From: Oscillibacter sp.
GTDB lineage: Bacteria > Bacillota > Clostridia > Oscillospirales > Oscillospiraceae
DNA length: 51,139 bases
Reading direction: 5' to 3'
NCBI GenBank assembly: GCA_017527365.1
Contig: JAFXQD010000047.1
Coordinates: 1 to 51,139, forward strand
This document shows, in pieces, positions 23,185 through 31,443 of this stretch. Position 1 is the stretch's first letter. Every line of letters begins with the position of its first letter. A model generated the notes under the pieces. The model was given only the letters and a program-made list of their open reading frames with translations. It did no database searches and had not been told where the DNA came from. Made by a program: the position numbers and the translations under genes.

Positions 23185-24087
23185 TTACAGCCCCGTGTGC
23201 TCGCGGATATACTTCCGCCCCTTGATTGCGTATTCCAGCGGGTTCGCCTTGGCGGGGTCCTGCTCCGCCTCGACCAACAGCCAGCCCTCGTAATTGGCGT
23301 CGGCAAGGACTTTAAACACGGGGTCAAAGTCCACGTCGCCGTCGCCGGGGACGGTGAACGCGCCGTTGCGCACGGACTGCAAGAAACTCCAATTATTCTT
23401 CCGCGCTTCCTCCACAACGTTGAGCCGCATGTCTTTCAGGTGGACGTGCCCGACGCGGGCGACGTACTTTTTGAGCATGGCGAGCGGGTCCTCCCCGGCA
23501 AAGGTGAAATGCCCCGTGTCGTAGCAGAGGAACACATAGCGCGGGTCGGTGTTGGACATCATGCGGTCGGTCTCCTCGGAAGTCTGCACGACCGTGCCCA
23601 TGTGGTGGTGGAAGCAGAGCTTGAAGCCGCGTTCGACGGCGATTTTGCCTAAGCGGTTCAAGCCGTCGCAGAAGCGTTTCCATTCCTCGTCGTTCATGAC
23701 GTACTTGTGGCCGCCCGTCAGAATGGGCGTGTCCGTCTTGCCCTGAATGGAATAGCTCTGTTCGCTTACGTTAATCCGGTTCGCGCCCACAGCCGACAGG
23801 AAATCCAAATCCGCTATAAAGTCCTTTTCCTCTTCCTCCATGGGGCGCGTGAGAATGAACGACGAATGCCAGCGGCTTGCGATGCGCATTCCGCGCAGGT
23901 CAAGTTCCTTTTTAAGTTCGGCGGGGTCGGTAGGGTACTTGTTGCCGATTTCGCAACCCGTGAAGCCCGCCAGCGCCATTTCGCTGACAATCTGCCGGAA
24001 CGTGTTTTCGGCGCCGAGTTCGGGCATGTCGTCGTTGCACCAGCCGATAGGGGCAATGCCAAGGGATACGCGAGAGGAATCAAACAT
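23185..24087 (-). CDS. iolE: Myo-inosose-2 dehydratase
   Basis: A 300-residue TIM-barrel, metal-dependent dehydratase (Bacillus IolE 297) removing water from scyllo-inosose to give the dione that IolD opens. LGIAPIGWCNDDMPELG at the start, LCFHHHMGTVVQ in the core and GHVHLKDMRLNV near the end are hallmarks with metal-ligand His and Glu/Asp. ATG 24087 is 8-9 bases after GAAGGAGG; the ATG at 24105 overlaps that site. First gene of the four-gene operon; a palindromic operator candidate lies 73 bases upstream. Confidence 0.92.
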   Translation of the reverse strand: MFDSSRVSLGIAPIGWCNDDMPELGAENTFRQIVSEMALAGFTGCEIGNKYPTDPAELKKELDLRGMRIASRWHSSFILTRPMEEEEKDFIADLDFLSAVGANRINVSEQSYSIQGKTDTPILTGGHKYVMNDEEWKRFCDGLNRLGKIAVERGFKLCFHHHMGTVVQTSEETDRMMSNTDPRYVFLCYDTGHFTFAGEDPLAMLKKYVARVGHVHLKDMRLNVVEEARKNNWSFLQSVRNGAFTVPGDGDVDFDPVFKVLADANYEGWLLVEAEQDPAKANPLEYAIKGRKYIREHTGL

Positions 24088-24159
24088 GGGGAAAGCCTCC
24101 TTCATAACGAGCGTAAGGGCGGGGCGTTGAGGGCGCGCATTCCGTCGGGTTCGCGGCGC

Positions 24160-24175
24160 GTGTGCACGTGGACAC
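24160..24175. promoter_or_regulatory. Palindromic operator candidate upstream of iolE
   Basis: GTGTGCACGTGGACAC, a 16-bp palindrome with one mismatched pair, centred on CG. The core TGTGCACGTGGACA differs by one base from that at the iolD transcription start (TGTGCACGTGAACA). Confidence 0.6.
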
Positions 24176-24365
24176 GGGCGAAAACACGAGGCGTCCTTGC
24201 TAAAAACTTACCATCTTTTCCCGGAAAAATCAACCGCCTTTTCGCGGTTTGGCAAAAAAATTTTGCGTCGCGGAATGCGCGTTTGGCGAACCGCACAAAT
24301 TCGCGCCCGCTTTTGGGAATATCGCCGATTTTGCGGGACGCCGGGGAAATTTCCCTTGCGCCTGT

Positions 24366-24394
24366 TTGGACAACGTGGTAAAGTGTTTCTTAAT
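24366..24394 (+). promoter_or_regulatory. Weak promoter candidate for the divergent Gfo/Idh gene
   Basis: TTGGAC at 24366-24371, 17-bp spacer, CTTAAT at 24389-24394. A competing pair TTGCGC/TAAAGT with 17-bp spacing lies just upstream. The rest of the 400-bp divergent gap (24088-24494) contains the iolE operator and an A/T-rich palindrome around 24251-24265 (GCAAAA...TTTTGC) but no gene. Confidence 0.35.
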
Positions 24395-24494
24395 TACAGC
24401 AAGCGCGGCGGTTTCGCGGACGCATGGGAGATTTTCACGCAATCCGCCGCGATTCGGGCGGGACGCGTCCCGCCGGAAGAAGGGGGATTCGCCT

Positions 24495-25532
24495 ATGAAA
24501 AAGATACGGGTAGGAATCGCGGGACTGGGGCGGCTGGGCAAAGTCCACGCCGCGAACCTTGCCTATAAGATTCCCAACGCGGAGCTTGCCGCCGCCTGTT
24601 CGATTGTCCCGGCGGAGCTGGATTACGCCAAATCCGCGCTCGGCGTCACGGAAACTTACGCCGACTATCGGGAAATGCTCGCAAAAGCGGGCTTAGACGC
24701 CGTCGCCATTGTCACAACGTCGTCGGAGCACTGCTGGCAGATTGAGGCGGCGCTGGACGCCGGGAAGCACGTCTTTTCGGAGAAGCCGCTCGGCGTGGAC
24801 GTAGCGCAGTGCAGGCAGGCGGAAGCCGCCGTGGAGCACCACCCCGACCTGACGTTCATGCTCGGCTTTATGCGCCGTTACGACAAGTCCTACGCCTACG
24901 CCAAGGAAAAGATTGACGCCGGGGCGATTGGGACGCCGTACCTTGTGAAAGCGACGGGCGTCGACCCGGAAGCCCTCGTAGAGGGCGCGATACGGTTCGC
25001 CAAGACTTCCGGGGGAATCTTCCTTGACATGGCGATACACGACATTGACCTCTGCCGCTGGTTCTTGGGCTCGGAGGCCACGGAAGTGTACGCGATTGGC
25101 GCGACGTTCAAGCACCCGGAGTTCAAGGAGGCGGGGGACGACGAGACGGGAATCGCCGTCTACAAGTTCGCCAACGGCGCCATGGGCATGGTTCACGTGG
25201 GGCGCACGGCGCCGCACGGCTACCACGTCGAGACGGAAATCATAGGCACGGAAGGCAGTATCCGCATTTCCGCCATACCGGAAAAGAACCAAGCGCAGTT
25301 GTACGTGACGGGCGGCGTGGTCACGGAGTGCGTCGGCTCGTTCCCGGAACGCTTTCAGGACGCCTACCTGACGGAAATGGAGGAGTTTGTCAACTGCGTT
25401 ATCACGGGGCGCAAGCCCGGCGTGAGCGTCTACGACGGCACGAACTCCACCGCCGTCGGCTACGCCACTACGGAGGCGTGGAAAACCGGGAAGATTGTGA
25501 AAATTTCGCGGGCTCCCTTCCCGGAAGCCTAA
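24495..25532 (+). CDS. Second Gfo/Idh/MocA dehydrogenase, inositol dehydrogenase-like
   Basis: A 345-residue NAD(P)-dependent oxidoreductase divergent from the iolE operon. VRVGIAGLGRLGKVH-type Rossmann start (here IRVGIAGLGRLGKVHAAN), catalytic lysine in FSEKPLG, and DMAIHDIDLCRW as the DxxxHDxD motif. It is about as close to IolG as to IolX/IolW-type scyllo-inositol dehydrogenases. Two such enzymes in inositol loci usually serve different inositol stereoisomers, so scyllo- or D-chiro-inositol is a fair guess but not proven. ATG 24495 follows AGAAGGGGGAT. Confidence 0.8.
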   Translation: MKKIRVGIAGLGRLGKVHAANLAYKIPNAELAAACSIVPAELDYAKSALGVTETYADYREMLAKAGLDAVAIVTTSSEHCWQIEAALDAGKHVFSEKPLGVDVAQCRQAEAAVEHHPDLTFMLGFMRRYDKSYAYAKEKIDAGAIGTPYLVKATGVDPEALVEGAIRFAKTSGGIFLDMAIHDIDLCRWFLGSEATEVYAIGATFKHPEFKEAGDDETGIAVYKFANGAMGMVHVGRTAPHGYHVETEIIGTEGSIRISAIPEKNQAQLYVTGGVVTECVGSFPERFQDAYLTEMEEFVNCVITGRKPGVSVYDGTNSTAVGYATTEAWKTGKIVKISRAPFPEA

Positions 25533-25598
25533 GCGCCGCGCCCGACGCGAAAGCGGAATACTTGATAACCCTGTTTCGCAGAAAGGCGGTTAAGAACT

Positions 25599-26297
25599 AT
25601 GGACAAACGCATGAGGTCATGGGTTTTGGCGGGGTGCTTGACGCTGTCCGTGGCGGCGTCGGCGGCGGAGACGGAGAGCCCGAAAACCGCGCCCCCCGCG
25701 CCCCCGGCGGAAATCACGGTTGCGGGGCCGTCGGCCGCGGAGCCGTCCGACGCGTCGGCAAATCCCTTCGAGGACGTGAAGGCGGACAGCCCGTTCCTTC
25801 CGGGCATTCTGTACGCCGTGGACAAGGGAATCACCAAGGGCACGACGCCCAAGACCTTTTCCCCGTACATGCTCTGCACCCGCGGGCAGATTTTAACCTT
25901 CCTGTGGCGGGCGTGGGGCAGCCCGGAGCCGGCGGACGACAACCCGTTCCCGGATTTGGAGCCGGAGGCCTACTATTACAAGGCGGCGCTGTGGAGTTAT
26001 CAAATGGGTCTGCTGGACGGAACGTCCTTTGACCCCTACGGCTACTGCACCCGTCTGGACGCCGTTGTCTATCTGTGGAAGCTGGCGGGCGCGCCTGCGT
26101 CCTATGACAGCCGCAAGGGCGAGTTCCCGTTCACGGACGTTTCCGACAACCCCGACGCACAAAACGCCGTTGCATGGGCGGCTTTGGAATCGTTCGTGAC
26201 CAACGGCACGACCGCCACGACGTTTTCCCCCGACAAGCGTTGCACCCGCTCCCAAATCGTCACGTTTATTTACCGCGCTTTGGGCGGAAACCCGTGA
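25599..26297 (+). CDS. SLH-domain surface protein
   Basis: A 232-residue exported protein with a signal peptide (residues 1-22, VLAGCLTLSVAASA) and a short Pro/Ala/Glu linker, then three S-layer homology repeats filling residues about 55-232: NPFEDVKADSPFLPGILYAV ... TTPKTFSPYMLCTRGQILTF; NPFPDLEPEAYYYKAALWS ... YCTRLDAVVYLW; FTDVSDNPDAQNAVAWAA ... TTFSPDKRCTRSQIVTFI. The usual TRAE motif is CTRGQ/CTRLD/CTRSQ. SLH triplets bind pyruvylated wall polymers; the protein has no other domain, so it is either a linker or a minimal S-layer-anchored protein. The start has only a weak GGCGG site. Confidence 0.88.
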   Translation: MDKRMRSWVLAGCLTLSVAASAAETESPKTAPPAPPAEITVAGPSAAEPSDASANPFEDVKADSPFLPGILYAVDKGITKGTTPKTFSPYMLCTRGQILTFLWRAWGSPEPADDNPFPDLEPEAYYYKAALWSYQMGLLDGTSFDPYGYCTRLDAVVYLWKLAGAPASYDSRKGEFPFTDVSDNPDAQNAVAWAALESFVTNGTTATTFSPDKRCTRSQIVTFIYRALGGNP

Positions 26298-26303
26298 AAA
26301 GGC

Positions 26304-26332
26304 TTGCAATGCCCGGATAAATCATGTACAAT
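26304..26332 (+). promoter_or_regulatory. Promoter of the ABC transporter operon
   Basis: TTGCAA at 26304-26309, 17-bp spacer, TACAAT at 26327-26332, the same hexamers as the CAP-gene promoter. Confidence 0.75.
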
Positions 26333-26369
26333 ACGGCTCTGCGGAAACGACGCGTTTTCGCGGAGCCGT
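26333..26369. other. Long inverted repeat at the transcription start of the ABC operon
   Basis: Sixteen-base arms (26333-26348 with 26354-26369), G-T pairs only as imperfections, 5-base loop, then TTTCGCG. It begins right after the -10 box; it may be an attenuator or stabilising 5' stem, an operator, or a terminator for the SLH gene. Confidence 0.5.
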
Positions 26370-26436
26370 TTCGCGTCCCGCGGCGCGGACGGCGCGCACT
26401 GACCCTTCGCGGCAGTGACGGAAAGGAGAAAAGCAC

Positions 26437-27990
26437 ATGAAAAAACTTCTCTTGGCGCTCGTCCTGAGCGCCGCCATGCTCTGCGCCCTTCTGACGGGCT
26501 GCGGAGGCGGGGAAACTCCCGCACCCGACGCCCCGTCCGACGACGGCGCGCCCGCGCACCCCGACGAGCTTTTTGTCGGCATCGCGCAAGACCTCGACAG
26601 CCTTGACCCCCACAAGATGGTGGCGGCAGGGACTAAGGAAATTATGTTCAACGTGTTCGAGGGGCTTGTGAAGCCCGCGCCGTCCGGCGACCTTATTCCC
26701 GCGCTTGCGGAAAGCTGGACGGTTTCCGACGACGCCCGGACTTATGCGTTCGCGCTCCGTCCGAACGTCAAATTCCATAACGGCGCCATTTTCACCTCCG
26801 CCGACGCGCTCTACTCTATCCGCCGCCTCGCCGGGCTCGACGACGCCGAAAACTCGGCGGATGTCGTCGCCGTGGACGCCTTTTCCAATCTCGCCGCCAT
26901 CGACGCCCCCGACGAAACGACGCTGGTTTTGCGTCTGCGGGAGCCCTCCAACGAGTTCCTGTCTTACCTGACCGCCGCCGTCATTCCCGCCGACTACGCC
27001 GAACAGGATACCGCGCCCGTCGGGACGGGGCCTTTCCGGTTCGTCTCCCGCACCGCGCAGGAATCCGTCGTGCTGGAACGCTTCGACGACTACTGGGGCG
27101 CGCCCGCCGCGATAAAAACCGTAACCTGCCGCATTATCGAGAACGCCGACAGCATTCTGATGAGCTTGCAGAGCGGCGCCGTGGACTTGTTCGCGCACTT
27201 GACCATTACGCAGGCGCAACAGCTCGGCGACGGCTTCCGCGTGGAGCAGGGCGCCATGAACCTCGTGCAGGCGCTTTACCTTAACAACGCCGTGGAGCCG
27301 TTCAATGACATCCGCGTCCGTCAGGCGCTCTGCCACGCCGTTGACAAGCAGGCTATCCTTGACCTCGCTTTCGACGGCTACGGCTTCCCGATTGGCTCCA
27401 GCATGTACCCCGCTTTCAGCAAATACTTCGACGAAACCTTGACGGACTTCTACCCGCACGACGTTGAGAAGGCGAAACAGCTTCTTGCCGACGCCGGGTA
27501 CCCCGACGGCTTTTCCATGTCGATTACCGTGCCCTCCAACTACCAGCCGCACTTGGACGCGGCGCAGGTCATCGCGGAGCAGTTGAAGGAAATCGGCGTG
27601 CAGGCGAATATTCTGCCCGTGGAGTGGGAAACGTGGCTCAACGAGGCGTACCTTGGGCGGAACTTTGAATCGACCGTCATCGGCGTGGACGCGTCCGCCA
27701 TGACGGCGCGGGCGTTGCTCGAACGCTTCACCTCAACGGCAAGCAACAACTTCATCAATTACAACAACGAGGAATATGACAACCTTTTCGCGGAGGCGCA
27801 GTCGCTGACCGACGACGCCGCGCAGACCGCCGCCTACCGCGCCATGGAGCGCAACCTCACGGAAAACGCCGCAAACGTCTACATTCAGGATATGGCGGAT
27901 TTGCTGGCGGTGCGGAACGGGCTGGAAGGGATTCAATTCTACCCGATTTACGTGCTTGACCTCTACGGTTTGCGCTGGGAAACGGCATGA
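26437..27990 (+). CDS. ABC transporter substrate-binding lipoprotein (SBP family 5)
   Basis: A 517-residue extracytoplasmic lipoprotein of the oligopeptide/dipeptide/nickel type. The lipobox LLTGC puts the lipidated Cys at residue 22. The body follows the family: LDSLDPHKMVAAGTKEIMFN, IPALAESWTVSDDARTYAF, LRPNVKFHNGAIFTSADALY, TGPFRFVSRT, NDIRVRQALCHAVDKQAILD and the usual hinge and C-terminal lobe. Ligand (peptide, nickel chelate or sugar acid) cannot be assigned from sequence by eye. It heads a five-gene operon with permeases and ATPases coupled by 4-base overlaps. Confidence 0.9.
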   Translation: MKKLLLALVLSAAMLCALLTGCGGGETPAPDAPSDDGAPAHPDELFVGIAQDLDSLDPHKMVAAGTKEIMFNVFEGLVKPAPSGDLIPALAESWTVSDDARTYAFALRPNVKFHNGAIFTSADALYSIRRLAGLDDAENSADVVAVDAFSNLAAIDAPDETTLVLRLREPSNEFLSYLTAAVIPADYAEQDTAPVGTGPFRFVSRTAQESVVLERFDDYWGAPAAIKTVTCRIIENADSILMSLQSGAVDLFAHLTITQAQQLGDGFRVEQGAMNLVQALYLNNAVEPFNDIRVRQALCHAVDKQAILDLAFDGYGFPIGSSMYPAFSKYFDETLTDFYPHDVEKAKQLLADAGYPDGFSMSITVPSNYQPHLDAAQVIAEQLKEIGVQANILPVEWETWLNEAYLGRNFESTVIGVDASAMTARALLERFTSTASNNFINYNNEEYDNLFAEAQSLTDDAAQTAAYRAMERNLTENAANVYIQDMADLLAVRNGLEGIQFYPIYVLDLYGLRWETA

Positions 27991-28931
27991 AATACGCGTT
28001 CAGACGGCTTTCGGCGTTGCTTGCGACGATGTTTTTAGTGTCGCTGTGCGCGTTCGCGGCGTTCTCCGGGATTTCCGGGAGCGCGGCGGAAGCGCGTCTG
28101 GGCACGCAGGCAACCCCGGAACGCGTCGCGGCTCTGCGGGAACAGCTCGGACTAAACCGCCCGTTCCCCGTGCGCTATGCCGACTGGCTTTCCGGGTTCG
28201 CCACGGGAGACCTCGGCGAGTCTTTGACGTATCGGCAGGGCGTCGGGGAACTGCTCCGCGAAAAAGTAGCGGTTTCTCTCTTGTTAAGCGGCATGAGCTT
28301 CGCGTTGATTGTCCTGTGCTCCGTACCGCTTTCGCTGGTTGTCGTGCGCTTTGCCGGGAGGCCGCTTGACGCCGCGCACACCGTGTTCAACCAGTTCTGC
28401 ATGGCGATACCGCCCTTTTTTACGGGATTGTTGCTGTCTTGGTTCTTCGGCGTCACGCTCCGCTGGTTCACGCCGGGGGCGTTTCCGGGGCTGTCGCGCA
28501 CGGCGGACGCGTTGCGCTTCCTGATTTTTCCCGCCGTCGCTATCGCCGTCCCGCGCATAGCCATGACCGTGCGCATGTTGCGCGGCACGCTCCTGCGCGA
28601 ACTCAACCGCGATTACGTGCGCACGGCGATTTCTCGCGGAAGCGACCGCGACGCGGTGTTACGGCGGCACGTATTGAAAAACGCCCTCGCGCCTACCGTC
28701 GCGTTTCTGGCACAGATGATGGCGGAAATCGTGGCGGGCGTGATAGTCGTGGAACAGGTTTTCGGCGTTCCGGGGCTTGGGCGTATGCTCGTCGTGTCGA
28801 TTTCCAACAGGGATTACCCCGTCGTTCAGGCGATAGTCGTCATACTGGCGTTTTGGGTCGTGGCGTCGAATACGGCGGCGGACTTGATAAACGCCCGCAT
28901 TGACCCGCGCCTCGCCTTGGCTGATTCGTGA
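27987..28931 (+). CDS. ABC transporter permease, DppB/NikB type
   Basis: A 314-residue inner membrane permease with six predicted spans. The N-terminus (LRLSALLAT-type hydrophobic start, then a periplasmic loop with REQLGLNRPFPVRYADWLSG and GDLGESLTYRQGV) and the EAA loop (RTAISRGSDRDAVLRRHVLKNAL) are DppB/OppB hallmarks. ATG overlaps the upstream stop as ATGA. It forms a heterodimer with the next permease. Confidence 0.92.
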   Translation: MKYAFRRLSALLATMFLVSLCAFAAFSGISGSAAEARLGTQATPERVAALREQLGLNRPFPVRYADWLSGFATGDLGESLTYRQGVGELLREKVAVSLLLSGMSFALIVLCSVPLSLVVVRFAGRPLDAAHTVFNQFCMAIPPFFTGLLLSWFFGVTLRWFTPGAFPGLSRTADALRFLIFPAVAIAVPRIAMTVRMLRGTLLRELNRDYVRTAISRGSDRDAVLRRHVLKNALAPTVAFLAQMMAEIVAGVIVVEQVFGVPGLGRMLVVSISNRDYPVVQAIVVILAFWVVASNTAADLINARIDPRLALADS

Positions 28932-28984
28932 ATTGCCGCCGGAAACCGCTCCGGCGGCTTCCGGCGCGTATCGGAAAAGGAAAT

Positions 28985-29788
28985 ATGAAACGGAATTACT
29001 ATCTTTTCGCCGGACTGTGCTTGACCGGCATACTGGCGGTTGCGGCGTTGCTGGGCTTCTTCTGGACGCCCTACGACAGCGCCGCCATGGGCGCGGAAAA
29101 GTTCCTCCCGCCCTGCGCCGCACACCTCTTCGGCACGGATAATTTCGGGCGCGACATTTTTTCCCGCGTCATGGAGGGCGCGGGACCGTCGTTTTTAATC
29201 GCCCTGTCCACAATCGCAATCGGCGCGGCGGGCGGCGTCCTGCTCGGCGCCGTGACGGGCTATTTCGGCGGGCTTGCCGACGAAATCCTAATCCGCGTCG
29301 GCGACGCCCTGACGGCGTTTCCCAGCATTTTATTAGCGTTGGTCGTCATTAGCCTGCTCGGCCCCGGAAAGCCCGTCAATCTCGTTGTCTCGCTTGGGCT
29401 GGTCTTTATCCCCAGTTTCGCCCGCGTCACGCGGGCGGCTTACGCGGAGGCGCGAGAAGCCAATTACGTGAAAAGCGCCCGTCTCATGGGCGCGTCGCCC
29501 GCCCGCGTCATGCTCCTGCACATCCTGCCGAATACGATGCCCGTGCTCCTCAGCGCGCTGACAATCGGCTTTAACAACGCCGTGCTTGCGGAGGCGTCCA
29601 TGAGCTACCTTGGAATCGGCGTCACGCCGCCCGACGCCTCGCTGGGCTACATGCTCTCGGAGGCGCAGAGCGTGTTCGGACGCGCCCCTTGGTACGCGCT
29701 TACTACGGGCGGCGTCATGATTTTGTTCCTCTTCGGCGTGGGGCTTATCGGGGAGGGGCTTCGCTTTCAGGAAGGGGGCGACGTATGA
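28985..29788 (+). CDS. ABC transporter permease, DppC/NikC type
   Basis: A 267-residue permease with about six spans. LFGTDNFGRDIFSRVMEGAG is the classic DppC/NikC N-terminal signature, and the EAA loop reads VKSARLMGASPARVMLLHIL. ATG 28985 has a short AAAAGGAAAT site; an alternative GTG at 28928 overlaps the previous stop and would add a basic N-terminal extension, so the start is less certain than the identity. Confidence 0.9.
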   Translation: MKRNYYLFAGLCLTGILAVAALLGFFWTPYDSAAMGAEKFLPPCAAHLFGTDNFGRDIFSRVMEGAGPSFLIALSTIAIGAAGGVLLGAVTGYFGGLADEILIRVGDALTAFPSILLALVVISLLGPGKPVNLVVSLGLVFIPSFARVTRAAYAEAREANYVKSARLMGASPARVMLLHILPNTMPVLLSALTIGFNNAVLAEASMSYLGIGVTPPDASLGYMLSEAQSVFGRAPWYALTTGGVMILFLFGVGLIGEGLRFQEGGDV

Positions 29789-30606
29789 ATATCGCAATGC
29801 CAATTTCCGCGCCGCTGTTGTCGATTGCGGACTTGCGCGTGAAGTTCCATAACCGCGACCGGGAAGCCGTGGCGGGCGCGTCGCTGTCCGTCGGACGCGG
29901 GGAGATTGTCGGGCTTGTGGGGGAATCCGGCTCCGGCAAGACCGTCACCGCCATGAGCGTCGCCGGACTGCTCCCCCGCAAACGTTGCGACTACTCCGGG
30001 GAAATCCTGCTTGACGGCGTGGAACTGCTCCGCGCCGACCGCAAGATTTTGCGCCGCGTGCAGGGCAAGCGAATCGGCGTCGTGTTCCAAGACCCGCTGA
30101 GTTGCATGGATCCGCTGATGAAAGTCGGGGCGCAGGTGGAGGAGACGCTTCTGCTGCATACGGACTTGTCTAAACAGGAGCGAAAGCGGCTTGCGCTGGA
30201 AGCGTTGGAAGCCGTCGAACTGCCCGACCCGGAGCGCGTTTACGCCAGCTATCCCCATGAGTTGTCGGGCGGAATGCGCCAACGCGCCTGTATCGCGGCG
30301 GCGACGGTTATCCGCCCCGAACTTCTGCTTCTGGACGAGCCGACGACCGCCCTTGACGTAACCGTACAGGCGCAAATTCTGGAACTCTTGAAGAAGCTCA
30401 ACCGCGAAAGCGGCATTTCCATGCTGTTTATCTCTCATAATCTGGGCGTAGTGCGGAAGCTCTGCGGGCGGGCGGCGGTCATGCAAAAGGGCGTCATCGT
30501 GGAGGAGGGCGAGACGGAGCGGATTTTTCTCCGACCGCGCCACCCTTACACGCGCCGCCTTATTGACGCTATCCCGCGCCGCGACGGAAGAAGGGAGAGC
30601 GCATGA
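29785..30606 (+). CDS. ABC transporter ATPase, DppD/NikD type
   Basis: A 273-residue ATPase. Walker [10 protein letters not shown]-loop [13 protein letters not shown], signature LSGGMRQR, Walker [13 protein letters not shown], and the C-terminal oligopeptide-transporter extension with [15 protein letters not shown] 29785 overlaps the permease stop by ATGA. Works as a pair with the following ATPase. Confidence 0.93.
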   Translation: MNIAMPISAPLLSIADLRVKFHNRDREAVAGASLSVGRGEIVGLVGESGSGKTVTAMSVAGLLPRKRCDYSGEILLDGVELLRADRKILRRVQGKRIGVVFQDPLSCMDPLMKVGAQVEETLLLHTDLSKQERKRLALEALEAVELPDPERVYASYPHELSGGMRQRACIAAATVIRPELLLLDEPTTALDVTVQAQILELLKKLNRESGISMLFISHNLGVVRKLCGRAAVMQKGVIVEEGETERIFLRPRHPYTRRLIDAIPRRDGRRESA

Positions 30607-31364
30607 ACGGCAAAAACGTCGCCGCGCAACAAAATGCCGAACCCGTCCTTTCGTTGCGGAACGTGACAGCCGGGTACCGGGAGGGCGGGCTGTTCGGCAA
30701 ACGCGCCTTTCGCGCCGTATTGCACGACGTTTCCTTTGACGTGCGCCAAAACGAGATTTTGGGGCTTGTCGGGGAGTCCGGGACGGGCAAATCAACCTTA
30801 GCCCGCGTCATTCTGGGAATGCTGAAGCCCGAAAGCGGGGAGGTCGTGAACCGCACCGAACGCCCGCAGATGATTTTTCAAGACCCGTACAGCTCCCTGA
30901 ATCCCGCTTACCCGGTTTCGCGGATACTGGAAGAGCCGTTGAAACTGCGCGGCGTCCGCGACGGCGCGGAACGGCGGCGGGAAGTCCGGGAGACGCTGGG
31001 GCGCGTCGGACTGCCCGGCGAATGCCTGACGGCGAAGCCGTCGGAGCTGTCCGGCGGACAGCGGCAACGCGTCTGTATCGCGGCGGCGCTGTTGCGGCGT
31101 CCGAAGTTCCTGATTGCCGACGAGCCTGTGTCCGCGCTGGACGTTACGATACAGGCGCAAATACTCGCGCTGTTGAAGTCCTTGCGGGCGGAGTTCGGCT
31201 TGAGCTACCTGTTCATCTCGCATGATTTGAACGTCGTCTATCAGCTTTGCGACAGGGTTCTTGTCATGAAGCAGGGGCGGGTCGTGGAGGAAGGGACGGT
31301 TGCGGAAGTGTTCGCAAATCCCCGCGCCGCGTACACCCGCGAATTGCTTGCGGCGGCGGAATAA
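30603..31364 (+). CDS. ABC transporter ATPase, DppF/NikE type
   Basis: A 253-residue ATPase with Walker [11 protein letters not shown]-loop [13 protein letters not shown], signature LSGGQRQR, Walker [14 protein letters not shown] and a switch histidine in [12 protein letters not shown]. It is slightly short of OppF/DppF and ends soon after the [11 protein letters not shown] motif. ATGA overlap with the preceding gene; a bidirectional terminator follows at once. Confidence 0.93.
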   Translation: MNGKNVAAQQNAEPVLSLRNVTAGYREGGLFGKRAFRAVLHDVSFDVRQNEILGLVGESGTGKSTLARVILGMLKPESGEVVNRTERPQMIFQDPYSSLNPAYPVSRILEEPLKLRGVRDGAERRREVRETLGRVGLPGECLTAKPSELSGGQRQRVCIAAALLRRPKFLIADEPVSALDVTIQAQILALLKSLRAEFGLSYLFISHDLNVVYQLCDRVLVMKQGRVVEEGTVAEVFANPRAAYTRELLAAAE

Positions 31365-31366
31365 TC

Positions 31367-31400
31367 AAAGGCGCGGACGTTTTTCGGCGTCCGCGCCTTT
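31367..31400. terminator. Bidirectional terminator of the ABC operon and the converging phosphatase-GNAT gene
   Basis: Perfect 13-bp stem AAAGGCGCGGACG (31367-31379) with CGTCCGCGCCTTT (31388-31400). Confidence 0.85.
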
Positions 31401-31443
31401 GTAATGTCTCGTTTTTTGTTGCCGCAATTTGCGGCGGCGCCCG

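Noticed and set aside
26266..27552. 428-codon minus-strand frame opposite the substrate-binding protein
   Set aside because: Shadow frame, Arg/Val/His-rich, without a promoter or family signal.
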